NCBI GenBank assembly: GCA_016777745.1
Contig: JADHQX010000072.1
Location: 1-6,753 of the forward strand
Origin: Candidatus Pelagibacterales bacterium
GTDB lineage: Bacteria > Pseudomonadota > Alphaproteobacteria > Pelagibacterales > AG-422-B15
Reading direction: 5' to 3'
DNA: 6,753 nt
Shown: piece by piece, positions 1 through 5,987 of the stretch
Position numbering within the stretch: the first letter of the stretch is position 1
How the letters are laid out: each line of letters starts with the position of its first letter
Translations under genes and position numbers: made by a program
Notes under the pieces: generated by a model
The model's input: the letters and a program-made list of their open reading frames with translations, nothing else
Told to the model about the DNA's origin: nothing
The model's database searches: none

Positions 1-143
1 GCTCGCTAATCTGATTGGGACCTAACGCGCGGACTTCATCAAGGCCAGCGGTATTATCAACCGCATCAAAAGGCCGGACACATGACCGCAACCTGCAAAC
101 ATCAAAGTCACTCAAATTAACCCTTGCATAAAAGGAGCCAATG
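1..143. other. Unidentified DNA left of the insertion sequence
   Basis: No gene can be supported here. The - strand has one frame without stops across the whole stretch. If the IS is removed, that frame is in register with the end of the HAD gene at 1545, just after its TGA stop. A small inverted repeat, GCGGT/ACCGC with a 7-nt loop, lies at 48-64. I do not recognise any protein family in the short translations. It could be intergenic DNA, a decayed gene or the edge of another element. Confidence 0.4.
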
Positions 144-144
144 G

Positions 145-157
145 TATGGACCTCGCC
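145..157 (+). repeat. Left subterminal inverted repeat of the IS
   Basis: The sequence TATGGACCTCGCC matches the reverse complement of 1509-1521 at 12 of 13 positions. In IS1111 elements these repeats lie a few bases inside each tip. They come close together in the circular intermediate and are thought to be recognised by the transposase-RNA complex. Confidence 0.85.
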
Positions 158-195
158 ACCCTCACACGGTGATCTTATGAAGGTCAATTGAAGCA

Positions 196-202
196 AAGGA
201 GG
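196..202 (+). promoter_or_regulatory. Ribosome binding site of the transposase
   Basis: AAGGAGG stands six bases before the ATG at 209. It decides the start in favour of that ATG over the in-frame TTG at 188, which has no such site in front. Confidence 0.8.
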
Positions 203-208
203 AATACC

Positions 209-1240
209 ATGGAGATCATCCGAATTGGTTTGGATTTAGCGAAGAGCGTTTTTGAAGTGTGCGGCGTTGATATGCGAGATCACGTTGTTTTGAGAAAGAC
301 CCTGCGGCGCGAAGCGGTTCCGCAGTTCTTTGCGGAATTGCCGCCTTGTCTAATCGGCATGGAAGCCTGCAGTAGCTCGCACTATTGGGCGAAGGTGCTC
401 ACTGATCTTGGTCATCAGGTTCGCTTGATCGCTCCGCAGTTTGTAACTCCGTATGTGAAGTCGAACAAGAATGATCGGAACGACGCTGAGGCAATCTGTG
501 AGGCAATTAGTCGACCATCAATGCGCTTTGTGCCGCCTAAATCTTCTGAACAACTTGAGATACAGGCGGTCCACCGTATCCGCCAACGTTTGGTGTCTAG
601 CCGAACCCGACTTGTGAACCAGATACGCGGCCTGCTGGCGGAACATGGTGTTGTCATTGGCCGAGACATCTCGCGACTTCGCCGAGCGTTATCGCAAATC
701 GTGGAGGGGGCGGATCGCAATCTTGGCGATTTGATCCAAGAACTGGCGTCTGACATTCATCAGGAATTAGCCGCTCTCGACGAACGCATCTCTTCCTACG
801 ACCGCAGAATCCGGAACCTTTTCCGAACAAACGAGATGTGTCAGCGCATCGGGAAGATCGAGGGTATTGGCCCGATCACCGCCACAGCACTGGTCGCTGC
901 AGTTGGAGACCAGTCCTGCTTTGAGAATGGGCGCCAGTTTGCGGCATGGCTGGGGCTGGTTCCCAAACAAAAATCAAGTGGGGGGAAGTCTCGATTGTTT
1001 GGGATCAGCAAGCGCGGTGATCGGTACTTGCGTACGCTTTTGATCCACGGAGCCAGAGCTGTTCTTGGCAAAGCTGGTGGAAAACAGGACGCCAGAAGCG
1101 TCTGGATCAACCGGATGCGTGAGCGGCGACACCCAAATGTAGTTGCAGTGGCCCTTGCCAACAAAAATGCCCGAATTGTGTGGTCTATCTTGTCCAAAAA
1201 CGAGGATTACCGCGGACCCGAAACGCCACAAGCAGCCTGA
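209..1240 (+). CDS. IS110-family (IS1111-type) RNA-guided transposase
   Basis: This 343-residue recombinase moves the element by excising it as a circle and inserting it at a site chosen by a guide RNA. The N-terminal RuvC-like DEDD domain shows D9 (in IGLDLAKSVFEV), E52 (in GMEACSSSHYW) and D89 and D92 (in KNDRNDAEA). The middle is a charged, probably coiled helical region. A helix-hairpin-helix-like segment (IEGIGPITATALVAAVG, about 217-233) leads into the C-terminal Transposase_20 domain. There the conserved KSSGGKSRLFGISKRGDRYLR-type stretch holds S256 and S257, one of which is probably the nucleophile. The length is normal for the family and no frameshift or stop is present, so the protein should be active. 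I start it at the ATG with the strong ribosome binding site. The noncoding RNA region follows directly. Confidence 0.95.
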   Translation: MEIIRIGLDLAKSVFEVCGVDMRDHVVLRKTLRREAVPQFFAELPPCLIGMEACSSSHYWAKVLTDLGHQVRLIAPQFVTPYVKSNKNDRNDAEAICEAISRPSMRFVPPKSSEQLEIQAVHRIRQRLVSSRTRLVNQIRGLLAEHGVVIGRDISRLRRALSQIVEGADRNLGDLIQELASDIHQELAALDERISSYDRRIRNLFRTNEMCQRIGKIEGIGPITATALVAAVGDQSCFENGRQFAAWLGLVPKQKSSGGKSRLFGISKRGDRYLRTLLIHGARAVLGKAGGKQDARSVWINRMRERRHPNVVAVALANKNARIVWSILSKNEDYRGPETPQAA

Positions 1241-1328
1241 GAAGAGCTCAGACAAAACGAATAAAGGAGGACACTCCCGACAGAATTGCAGCAACTTGGC
1301 AAGGGATGGTGAGACAACACGTTTCGTA

Positions 1329-1396
1329 GCTTCTTAAACCTGATGTGTGGACCGGCACGGCGAAAGCCTATGCCTTGGAGCCAATGAGGAAGAAGC
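1329..1396 (+). other. Target-binding loop of the guide RNA
   Basis: GCTTCTT (1329-1335) pairs with AAGAAGC (1390-1396). Inside lie guide TGTGTGGAC (1344-1352) on the 5' strand and guide GGAGCCAATG (1377-1386) on the 3' strand. The cap is GGCA-c-GGC, GAAA, GCC-ta-TGCC (1354-1374), a GNRA-type tetraloop hairpin. The first guide can pair with the top strand right of the insertion, and the second carries the top-strand sequence of the left side. The order (right guide first) is as read; I cannot confirm the pairing scheme experimentally. Confidence 0.7.
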
Positions 1397-1454
1397 GAGC
1401 GGAAATCCATCGGGGCTCGCGGCGACGATACTTCGGGCCGCATTCAGAAGCCGG

Positions 1455-1463
1455 ATATACGTC
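1455..1463 (+). other. Candidate donor guide in the IS noncoding RNA
   Basis: ATATACGTC is identical to 1519-1527, which spans the right end of the IS and its first outside bases. By analogy with bridge RNA this would be the segment that recognises the element's own right end plus the core dinucleotide. Flanking GGATA (1453-1457) and TATCC (1478-1482) can pair, so the structure around it is ambiguous. Confidence 0.5.
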
Positions 1464-1508
1464 AGCAACCGTGAAACCTATCCAGCTCTAACTAAGGCGT
1501 TGCAAAAA

Positions 1509-1521
1509 GGCGGGGTCCATA
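1509..1521 (-). repeat. Right subterminal inverted repeat of the IS
   Basis: On the - strand this reads TATGGACCCCGCC, with one mismatch to 145-157. Three bases (TAC) separate it from the predicted right end at 1524, which agrees with the spacing known for IS1111 elements. Confidence 0.85.
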
Positions 1522-1544
1522 TACGTCCACACACGACAGTGCCG

Positions 1545-2438
1545 TCACGGGCGCTCTAGAATGTAATCCGGGCAAATTCCTGATGCTGCAATTGGTGCTT
1601 CAACGTCTTGGCCCGCAAAAAAACCATAGCCTGAAATCAATGCCGTTTTCAGCCCAGCGGCCTGGCCGCCCAGAATATCAGTGTGAAGACTATCACCCAC
1701 CATCACAGTACGACTATAGTCAATATTTCCGAGATGGCTAAACGTAAGATCAAAGATGTTTCCAAATGGCTTACCGAAAAACTGCGGCTCCACACTGGTC
1801 CGGTCAGCCAAGCGGTGTGCGAAATGGCCAGGCTCTATCGAAAACCCGTCCTCGCGCGGAGCAACGATGTCTGGATTGCCGACGTAAACAGGGCGCGGCA
1901 AGTTTTTGAGTGTAGCCTCTAGCAACGATTGGCGCTCGTCGTTCCAAGCGGCGCTGCCCAACAATATAAACGCGTCAACCTCGTCGTAAGTTGTAGAATC
2001 CTCCATAAGATAGACCATGTCAAACGGTTCAATATCTCCCCGTCCAAGACTTTGTGTCGCCATCAAACCCCATCTGAAGGGGGGTGCATTTTCCATCGCA
2101 TGGAGCGTGGCCTTGCGGCTGGTAATCACGTCCTCAGGGGCGAAGTCATACCCAAGACGTTTGTATTTCTCCATGAGTTTGGCGTGCGGAAAACCAGCTG
2201 CATTCGAAACGACCAAAACACGTTTGCCTGCCTTTTGAAGCCTGGCAATACGTTCGGGTACACCTTCGATTGCAGTGTCTCCAATGTTTAAAACACCAAA
2301 GGCATCCAATAGAAAAACATCTATCTCGTCCGCCAGCGCATCAAGACTTGGGAGATTTTTATAGTCAGGGCAAGGTTTGGCTGCCGGCAACCGATGGCGC
2401 ACACGTTCATAGCTGGCAAAAGCTTCAGCGGCATTCAA
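1545..2438 (-). CDS. HAD-superfamily class IIA hydrolase (TIGR01459-like) at the end of the phn operon
   Basis: This 297-residue cytoplasmic HAD protein has a NagD-like fold. Motif I is LLDAFGVLN with nucleophile D45. Motif II is VVSN with S78, motif III is FGKPFG with K223, and motif IV is MVGDSLHTD with D249 and D254. The GNPDIVAP segment (187-194) is typical of class IIA cap domains. The residue two after the nucleophile is Phe47, not Asp; Trp or Phe at this place is known from the TIGR01459 group. I chose the TTG start at 2438 because it overlaps the phnE stop as TTGA and the N-terminus then resembles relatives as I remember them. The upstream ATG at 2528 would overlap phnE by 94 bases. 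The ribosome binding site is weak, so coupling to phnE is likely. The true substrate is unknown; a phosphate ester or imported phosphonate derivative would fit the context. The C-terminus ends at PDYILERP, 20 bases before the IS, and looks complete. Confidence 0.85.
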   Translation of the reverse strand: MNAAEAFASYERVRHRLPAAKPCPDYKNLPSLDALADEIDVFLLDAFGVLNIGDTAIEGVPERIARLQKAGKRVLVVSNAAGFPHAKLMEKYKRLGYDFAPEDVITSRKATLHAMENAPPFRWGLMATQSLGRGDIEPFDMVYLMEDSTTYDEVDAFILLGSAAWNDERQSLLEATLKNLPRPVYVGNPDIVAPREDGFSIEPGHFAHRLADRTSVEPQFFGKPFGNIFDLTFSHLGNIDYSRTVMVGDSLHTDILGGQAAGLKTALISGYGFFAGQDVEAPIAASGICPDYILERP

Positions 2439-3250
2439 ATGATTGCACCACGCACTTTGGCCGACACCCATTCCGAGATGACGACCGCCGCAAGGATCAC
2501 CAAGAGGATCAACGAAACCTGCGGCCACGCAAGAACATTAAGCGTTGAGGATAGTTGCAAGCCAATGCCACCAGCACCGACCAGCCCCAACACAGTGGAT
2601 TCGCGAATATTAATATCCCAGCGAAACACCGCAATGCCGGCAAAAGCAGGCAGAATTTGTGGCACAATACCATAGGCCATGACCTGCCAACGTGATGCTC
2701 CGGTGGCTGTTATAGCTTCAACTTGTGTCTGATCAATCTCTTCAATAGCTTCATAAAGCAGCTTGGCGCAAAACCCGATGGAGCGGATCGCAATCGCGAT
2801 CACGCCAGCAAAAACGCCGGGGCCTATGATGGCGATCAGCAATAGCGCCCATATCAATGAATTGATCGAACGTGTTGCCACGATGATCAGCAAGGCGATA
2901 GGGCGAATGATAAAGCGAGAGGGCGTGGTATTACGCGCCGCAAGAAATGCTACGGGAACCGCAAGGGTCAGAGAAATCAGCGTGCCAAGCGTCGCAATGT
3001 TCAATGTGTCCCAGATTGGTTTGCCAAGTTGAGTGATATATTCCCACTTAGGCGGCGTTGCTCTAGTCCAGATATCATCTGCGATACGCGGAGCGTCCCA
3101 CACAAAGAACCATGTCGTCGATTTTGAAATTTGCTGCCAACAATAGGCAAAAATTGCAATCCCAATAAGCCATAAAACCCAATGAAACAGGCTCTCATGG
3201 CCACTACGACGTTGCCATACTTTTTGACCCTTTAAATCTTGCACGGGCAT
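2435..3250 (-). CDS. phnE: Phosphonate-type ABC transporter permease, second PhnE
   Basis: This is a 271-residue inner-membrane channel subunit. Hydrophobic segments are visible at about 22-37, 84-105, 117-157 (at least two passes) and 243-260, with a further weaker stretch near 195-208. The EAA loop that docks on the ATPase is at about 177-200 (VEAITATGASRWQ through VPQILP). It is followed by the family hallmark [18 protein letters not shown] (213-230). Its start overlaps the previous permease stop as TAATG, with a GAGGG ribosome site (3258-3262) seven bases upstream. It probably pairs with the upstream PhnE in a heterodimeric channel. The 3' end overlaps the TTG start of the HAD gene by four bases. 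Confidence 0.93.
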   Translation of the reverse strand: MPVQDLKGQKVWQRRSGHESLFHWVLWLIGIAIFAYCWQQISKSTTWFFVWDAPRIADDIWTRATPPKWEYITQLGKPIWDTLNIATLGTLISLTLAVPVAFLAARNTTPSRFIIRPIALLIIVATRSINSLIWALLLIAIIGPGVFAGVIAIAIRSIGFCAKLLYEAIEEIDQTQVEAITATGASRWQVMAYGIVPQILPAFAGIAVFRWDINIRESTVLGLVGAGGIGLQLSSTLNVLAWPQVSLILLVILAAVVISEWVSAKVRGAII

Positions 3251-4071
3251 TACTGTACCCTCGCCCGGATCACGCCTGACAGGTATTCCAGTGCCATGAC
3301 AATCGTGATTATTAGTAACAAAATTGCTGCCACCGTATCATATTCATAGCGATCAAATGCGGTATTCAACGTGGCCCCAATGCCACCCGCACCCACCAAC
3401 CCAAGAATTGCACTTTCCCGAAAGTTGATGTCAACGCGGTAAATACTGAGACCAATCAGGCGCGGCATTACCTGTGGTTGTACACCATAGTTGATCCATT
3501 GCATCCACTTTGCACCCGATGCTTTAATCGCTTCAGCCTGAACTTTATCCATGCTCTCTATGTCTTCAGCCAGTAGTTTGGAAAGAAAGCCAATCGTTGC
3601 AAAGCTAAGTGTCAGGAAACCCGCAAGCGGGCCAAAGCCAAAGATTGCGACCAAAAGGATCGCTACAATAATTTCTTGCAATGCGCGGCTGATGGCGATG
3701 ATGGAACGGCAGATTAGGTAAACTGGCAACGGAGCGATGTTGCGCGCTGCGCCCAAGGCAATTGGTATCGAAATAGCTATGCCTACAACGGAGGCGGCGA
3801 CGGTCATGAGGATGCTTTCCACTATCCCTTCATAAATATCGGTTGATCGCGTCGTAAAATCAGGATTGGTAAAGGCCAAAAAGAACTTTTTACCGCGCTC
3901 TAGACCCTCGTAGACACGAGACCAATTTACCTCAATTGTTAAATACGCCGCTATAAGATATGTTAAAGCGCCGATGATAAACGCCCATCGCAAGGAAGGT
4001 CGTTGGATGAACGGAGGTTTTTTCCAGGGTTTTCCAATCTGGGAATTTATGTCAAAAACGGTTTCGTTCAT
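3250..4071 (-). CDS. phnE: Phosphonate-type ABC transporter permease, first PhnE
   Basis: This is a 273-residue inner-membrane permease. A hydrophilic N-terminus of about 27 residues precedes a membrane segment at about 28-46. More segments follow near 83-108, 117-165 (at least two passes) and 246-266. The EAA loop is at about 178-202 ([12 protein letters not shown] through VQPQVMP), followed by [18 protein letters not shown] (215-232), almost the same as in the second permease. The ATG at 4071 overlaps the phnC stop as ATGA, so I reject the longer reading from 4122. The two permeases share the same core but differ clearly in their N-terminal halves, consistent with an old duplication and specialisation as phnE1 and phnE2. 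Confidence 0.93.
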   Translation of the reverse strand: MNETVFDINSQIGKPWKKPPFIQRPSLRWAFIIGALTYLIAAYLTIEVNWSRVYEGLERGKKFFLAFTNPDFTTRSTDIYEGIVESILMTVAASVVGIAISIPIALGAARNIAPLPVYLICRSIIAISRALQEIIVAILLVAIFGFGPLAGFLTLSFATIGFLSKLLAEDIESMDKVQAEAIKASGAKWMQWINYGVQPQVMPRLIGLSIYRVDINFRESAILGLVGAGGIGATLNTAFDRYEYDTVAAILLLIITIVMALEYLSGVIRARVQ

Positions 4072-4859
4072 GGCGCAGCAACTTCGTCGTCGCCATCGAC
4101 CACGCCGATCGTTGCTTCCCAATCTTCTTCGCCATAGATTTCAGTCAATTTATCTGGTGTCAACCCATCAGGAGAGCCATCATAAACAGTTGCGCCAAAA
4201 CGCAATCCGACCACCCGTTGCACAAACATTTGCGCCAAGGCCACATCGTGAATATTGATAATTGCCGCCAATCCTCGTTCTTTGCAAAGTTCGCAAATCA
4301 ACCGCATGATTTGACGCGAAGTTTTCGGATCAAGCGAGGCCGTGGGCTCGTCAACCAACAAAAGTGCGGGATTTTGAATGAGTGCTCGACAAATGCCGAC
4401 ACGTTGGCGTTGCCCACCAGATAATTCATCCGCACGCTTATCGACCATATGCGCTAGTCCGACGCGATCAAGTAGTCGAAAGGCCTCATCAATGTCGGGC
4501 TGCGGGAAACGGCGCAGAAAGCTTCGCCAAAATCCAACATATCCTAGCCGTCCTGACAATACATTTTCCATAACCGTCAGGCGTTCAACCAACGCATATT
4601 CCTGAAATATCATGCCCATGCGACGGCGCTCTTTACGTAATGAGCTAGAGGATAGCCCGCTTAATTCAACGCCCGCTAGATAGATTTTTCCTGATGTGGG
4701 TTCAACCAGTCTATTGATACAGCGGATCAGGGTGGATTTCCCTGCGCCCGATGGGCCAATAAGGGCCAGAACTTGACCTTCTAGAATTTCCAAGTCGACG
4801 GCCTTAAGCGCCTGATCCCCCGTTTTGTATGTCTTTACCAGTTTCTCAAGCCGCAGCAT
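4068..4859 (-). CDS. phnC: Phosphonate-type ABC transporter ATP-binding protein PhnC
   Basis: This 263-residue cytoplasmic ATPase powers import through the two PhnE subunits. It has a complete motif set: Walker [10 protein letters not shown] (35-43), Q-loop Q86 in IFQEYAL, signature LSGGQ (146-150), Walker B LLLVDE (166-171), D-loop SLD (175-177) and switch H204. The start codon ATG at 4859 gives the normal PhnC N-terminus, [13 protein letters not shown]-rich stretch (GGGGGG, 4866-4871) lies six bases upstream. The longer reading from 4922 would run through the intergenic hairpin and is rejected. The tail after about residue 244 is acidic (several Asp and Glu). The gene is 66 bases downstream of phnD and overlaps the first phnE by four bases. 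Confidence 0.95.
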   Translation of the reverse strand: MLRLEKLVKTYKTGDQALKAVDLEILEGQVLALIGPSGAGKSTLIRCINRLVEPTSGKIYLAGVELSGLSSSSLRKERRRMGMIFQEYALVERLTVMENVLSGRLGYVGFWRSFLRRFPQPDIDEAFRLLDRVGLAHMVDKRADELSGGQRQRVGICRALIQNPALLLVDEPTASLDPKTSRQIMRLICELCKERGLAAIINIHDVALAQMFVQRVVGLRFGATVYDGSPDGLTPDKLTEIYGEEDWEATIGVVDGDDEVAAP

Positions 4860-4890
4860 GAAAGACCCCCCGCCCCAAAATTTATATTTG

Positions 4891-4920
4891 GAAACGGCGA
4901 GCTTTAAAGCCCGCCGTTTC
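4891..4920 (-). repeat. 30-bp inverted repeat between phnD and phnC
   Basis: The arms GAAACGGCG and CGCCGTTTC are perfect. The stem continues through one G-U pair into GCTT/AAGC, leaving almost no unpaired loop unless the centre opens. It begins five bases after the phnD stop. No run of U follows on the - strand, so it is probably not a strong intrinsic terminator. The likely role is to protect the 3' end of a phnD message or cause partial termination, giving more binding protein than ATPase and permease. The symmetry would also allow protein binding as an operator. Confidence 0.75.
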
Positions 4921-4925
4921 AATGT

Positions 4926-5900
4926 TTATTCGCAGGCGTAGCTGACGCCGTTTGCGGCGTCGATTTTGCGGATCACGTTCCAGAAATCCTTGTAGTTCAT
5001 CTCTATAAACTGCGATTCACCGCCTTTGCCAAATTCTGTTTCTAGGCTTGTTCCTGCCCATTGGAAATTAAAGAATGCGTTGCGGATCTTTTTTCTCAAT
5101 TCGGGTTTAATGTTATTTACAGTGCCAAAGCCCGTGGTCGGGAAGGTTTCGGATTTGTACAGCGACACAATCTGATCTGCCTTGATCACGTCGCGGGCCA
5201 CCATTCGGGTGATCACCGTATTGGCGACAGACGCAGCCATGTAGTCCTTATTGGCAACGCCGAGAATAGAGTTGTCGTGTTTGCCTGAAAAGACCGGTTC
5301 AAAGTCCCGATCTGGCAGAAAGTCGTAATCGGCCTTCAGGATCGCGGATGGTGCCTTAAAACCCGAGTTCGAAGTGGGCGAGGTAAAAGCAAGTTGTTTA
5401 CCCTTAATATCCGAGACCTTTTCGATCCCGGATCCCGGATATGTGATTATTTCCATCTCATAGCCAAAGCCACCATCGGCAGCCGCCATGATCGTAAACG
5501 GGCTGAAGCCGGCGCAATTTACAGCTAATGGGTTTGATCCAGTATTGAAACCCGCGATATGCAGGCGACCAGATCGCATGGCCTCGATCTGAGCGGCGTT
5601 GCTTTGTACCGGAAAGAAAACAACCGATTTACCGGTTTCTTTTTCCAAATGTGTTATAAAGTCGGACCAAGCAGTTTTGTAAACGGCTGGATCCTCGACA
5701 GGCGTGTAAGCAAAAATCAACGTATCAGGGTCAACCTGTTGAGCCGGATCTGTTGGTGTGTCAGCAATCATATCGCCGTCTACGTCACAAAATCGCTTAT
5801 CAAGATCGCCACGCGGGCAATCCTGCGCCGCGATCGGGCCTGCTAGTGAAAGTGCTAATGCCAAAGCAGCGAATGACATAAGTGAATTAAATATTTTCAT
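4926..5900 (-). CDS. phnD: Periplasmic phosphonate/phosphite-type substrate-binding protein PhnD
   Basis: This 324-residue secreted binding protein captures substrate for the PhnC-PhnE transporter. A signal peptide with hydrophobic core about 7-20 probably ends after A25 (GPIAA then QDC). No lipobox precedes C28, so it should be soluble. The mature N-terminus has C28 and C38, followed by an Asp-rich DVDGDMIAD (39-47). The type 2 periplasmic fold shows family stretches AYTPVEDPAVY (64-74), FFPVQSNAAQIEAMRSGRL (95-113), GFNTGSNPLA (117-126), TSPTSNSGFKAPSA (173-186) and SGKHDNSILGV (205-215), which line the oxyanion site in PhnD relatives. The ATG at 5900 is set by GGGAGGA seven bases upstream; the reading from 5942 would put non-signal sequence in front. 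Whether it prefers phosphonate, phosphite or an ester cannot be read from the sequence. Confidence 0.93.
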   Translation of the reverse strand: MKIFNSLMSFAALALALSLAGPIAAQDCPRGDLDKRFCDVDGDMIADTPTDPAQQVDPDTLIFAYTPVEDPAVYKTAWSDFITHLEKETGKSVVFFPVQSNAAQIEAMRSGRLHIAGFNTGSNPLAVNCAGFSPFTIMAAADGGFGYEMEIITYPGSGIEKVSDIKGKQLAFTSPTSNSGFKAPSAILKADYDFLPDRDFEPVFSGKHDNSILGVANKDYMAASVANTVITRMVARDVIKADQIVSLYKSETFPTTGFGTVNNIKPELRKKIRNAFFNFQWAGTSLETEFGKGGESQFIEMNYKDFWNVIRKIDAANGVSYACE

Positions 5901-5907
5901 GTATTTG

Positions 5908-5914
5908 TCCTCCC
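5908..5914 (-). promoter_or_regulatory. Ribosome binding site of phnD
   Basis: GGGAGGA on the - strand with a 7-base spacer to the ATG at 5900. It is the strongest ribosome site in the operon, fitting high synthesis of the binding protein. Confidence 0.8.
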
Positions 5915-5945
5915 TAAAAGAAGAAGGTGGCTCAGAAAGCAAATT

Positions 5946-5974
5946 TTTACAAGACAGTAATGATCGAGAAACAA
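5946..5974 (-). promoter_or_regulatory. Possible promoter of phnD
   Basis: On the - strand a TTGTTT (-35-like, 5969-5974) and TGTAAA (-10-like, 5946-5951) are 17 bases apart, about 46 bases before the phnD ATG. The match is modest and the region is AT-rich. CTGTCTT (5957-5951), six of seven to a PHO half-box, lies just upstream of the -10, but the second half is not recognisable. The operon could also be read from the gph promoter. Confidence 0.3.
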
Positions 5975-5986
5975 TAGAAATTGTTT
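5969..5986 (-). repeat. AT-rich inverted repeat after gph
   Basis: AAACAAT and ATTGTTT form a 7-bp stem with a 4-base loop, one base after the gph stop. It is weak as a terminator. It may reduce read-through into phnD or serve as a binding site, since it overlaps the possible -35 of phnD. Confidence 0.4.
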
Positions 5987-5987
5987 T

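Larger units (their letters stand above)
1290..1508 (+). ncRNA. Putative guide RNA (seekRNA/bridge RNA) of the IS
   Basis: In IS1111-type elements the RNA that specifies the target is encoded between the transposase stop and the right end, which is this stretch. Three short segments match the element's own junctions: 1344-1352 is the reverse complement of the DNA just outside the right end (1525-1533), 1377-1386 equals the left junction (134-143), and 1455-1463 equals the right junction (1519-1527). The first two face each other across an internal loop closed by a 7-bp stem (1329-1335 with 1390-1396) and capped by a GAAA hairpin (1354-1374). A further hairpin, GCGAGC/GCTCGC, is at 1395-1400 and 1415-1420. 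The RNA ends and promoter cannot be read from sequence, so the limits are approximate. I found no convincing guide for the left IS end. Confidence 0.75.
138..1524 (+). mobile_element. IS110-family insertion sequence, IS1111 type, apparently complete
   Basis: The element holds one transposase gene, a short left noncoding end of about 65 bases and a long right noncoding end of about 284 bases. Imperfect 13-bp subterminal inverted repeats (145-157 and 1509-1521) sit inside the tips instead of at them. Subterminal repeats and a long noncoding region after the transposase mark the IS1111 subgroup; classical IS110 members have the long noncoding part in front. No direct duplication of target DNA is seen, as expected for this family. 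The ends are uncertain by a few bases. The usual 7-bp and 3-bp offsets give 138-1524. The guide matches plus a shared GT at 144-145 and 1525-1526 instead suggest a left end at 144-146. The right end lies 20 bases past the stop of the - strand HAD gene, so that gene was not cut. Confidence 0.88.

Noticed and set aside
134..143. Target-site duplication or direct repeat flanking the IS
   Set aside because: The 10-base match lies inside the element's noncoding RNA, not at the other flank; this family makes no target duplication.
188..208. Extended transposase start at TTG 188
   Set aside because: The ATG at 209 has a strong ribosome site six bases upstream and gives the standard IS110 N-terminus.
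415..1294. Several - strand open frames opposite the transposase
   Set aside because: They are antisense shadows without ribosome sites or recognisable domains.
1500..1524. Outward promoter at the right IS end (TTGCAA as -35)
   Set aside because: A -35-like hexamer is present, but neither the right flank nor the circle junction supplies a fair -10 at proper spacing.
1347..1559. + strand open frame in the IS right end
   Set aside because: It overlaps the structured noncoding RNA and the end of the HAD gene, has no ribosome site and resembles no family I know.
4072..4122. Longer first phnE reading from 4122
   Set aside because: The ATG at 4071 gives the typical ATGA overlap with phnC; the added stretch is arginine-rich shadow sequence of phnC.
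4881..4920. Intrinsic terminator between phnD and phnC
   Set aside because: The stem is strong but no U tract follows on the - strand, and phnC-phnE clearly belong to the same unit.
4860..4922. Longer phnC reading from 4922
   Set aside because: It would translate the intergenic inverted repeat and add 21 residues not expected in PhnC.
5901..5942. Longer phnD reading from 5942
   Set aside because: It runs through the ribosome site and puts polar residues before a clear signal peptide.
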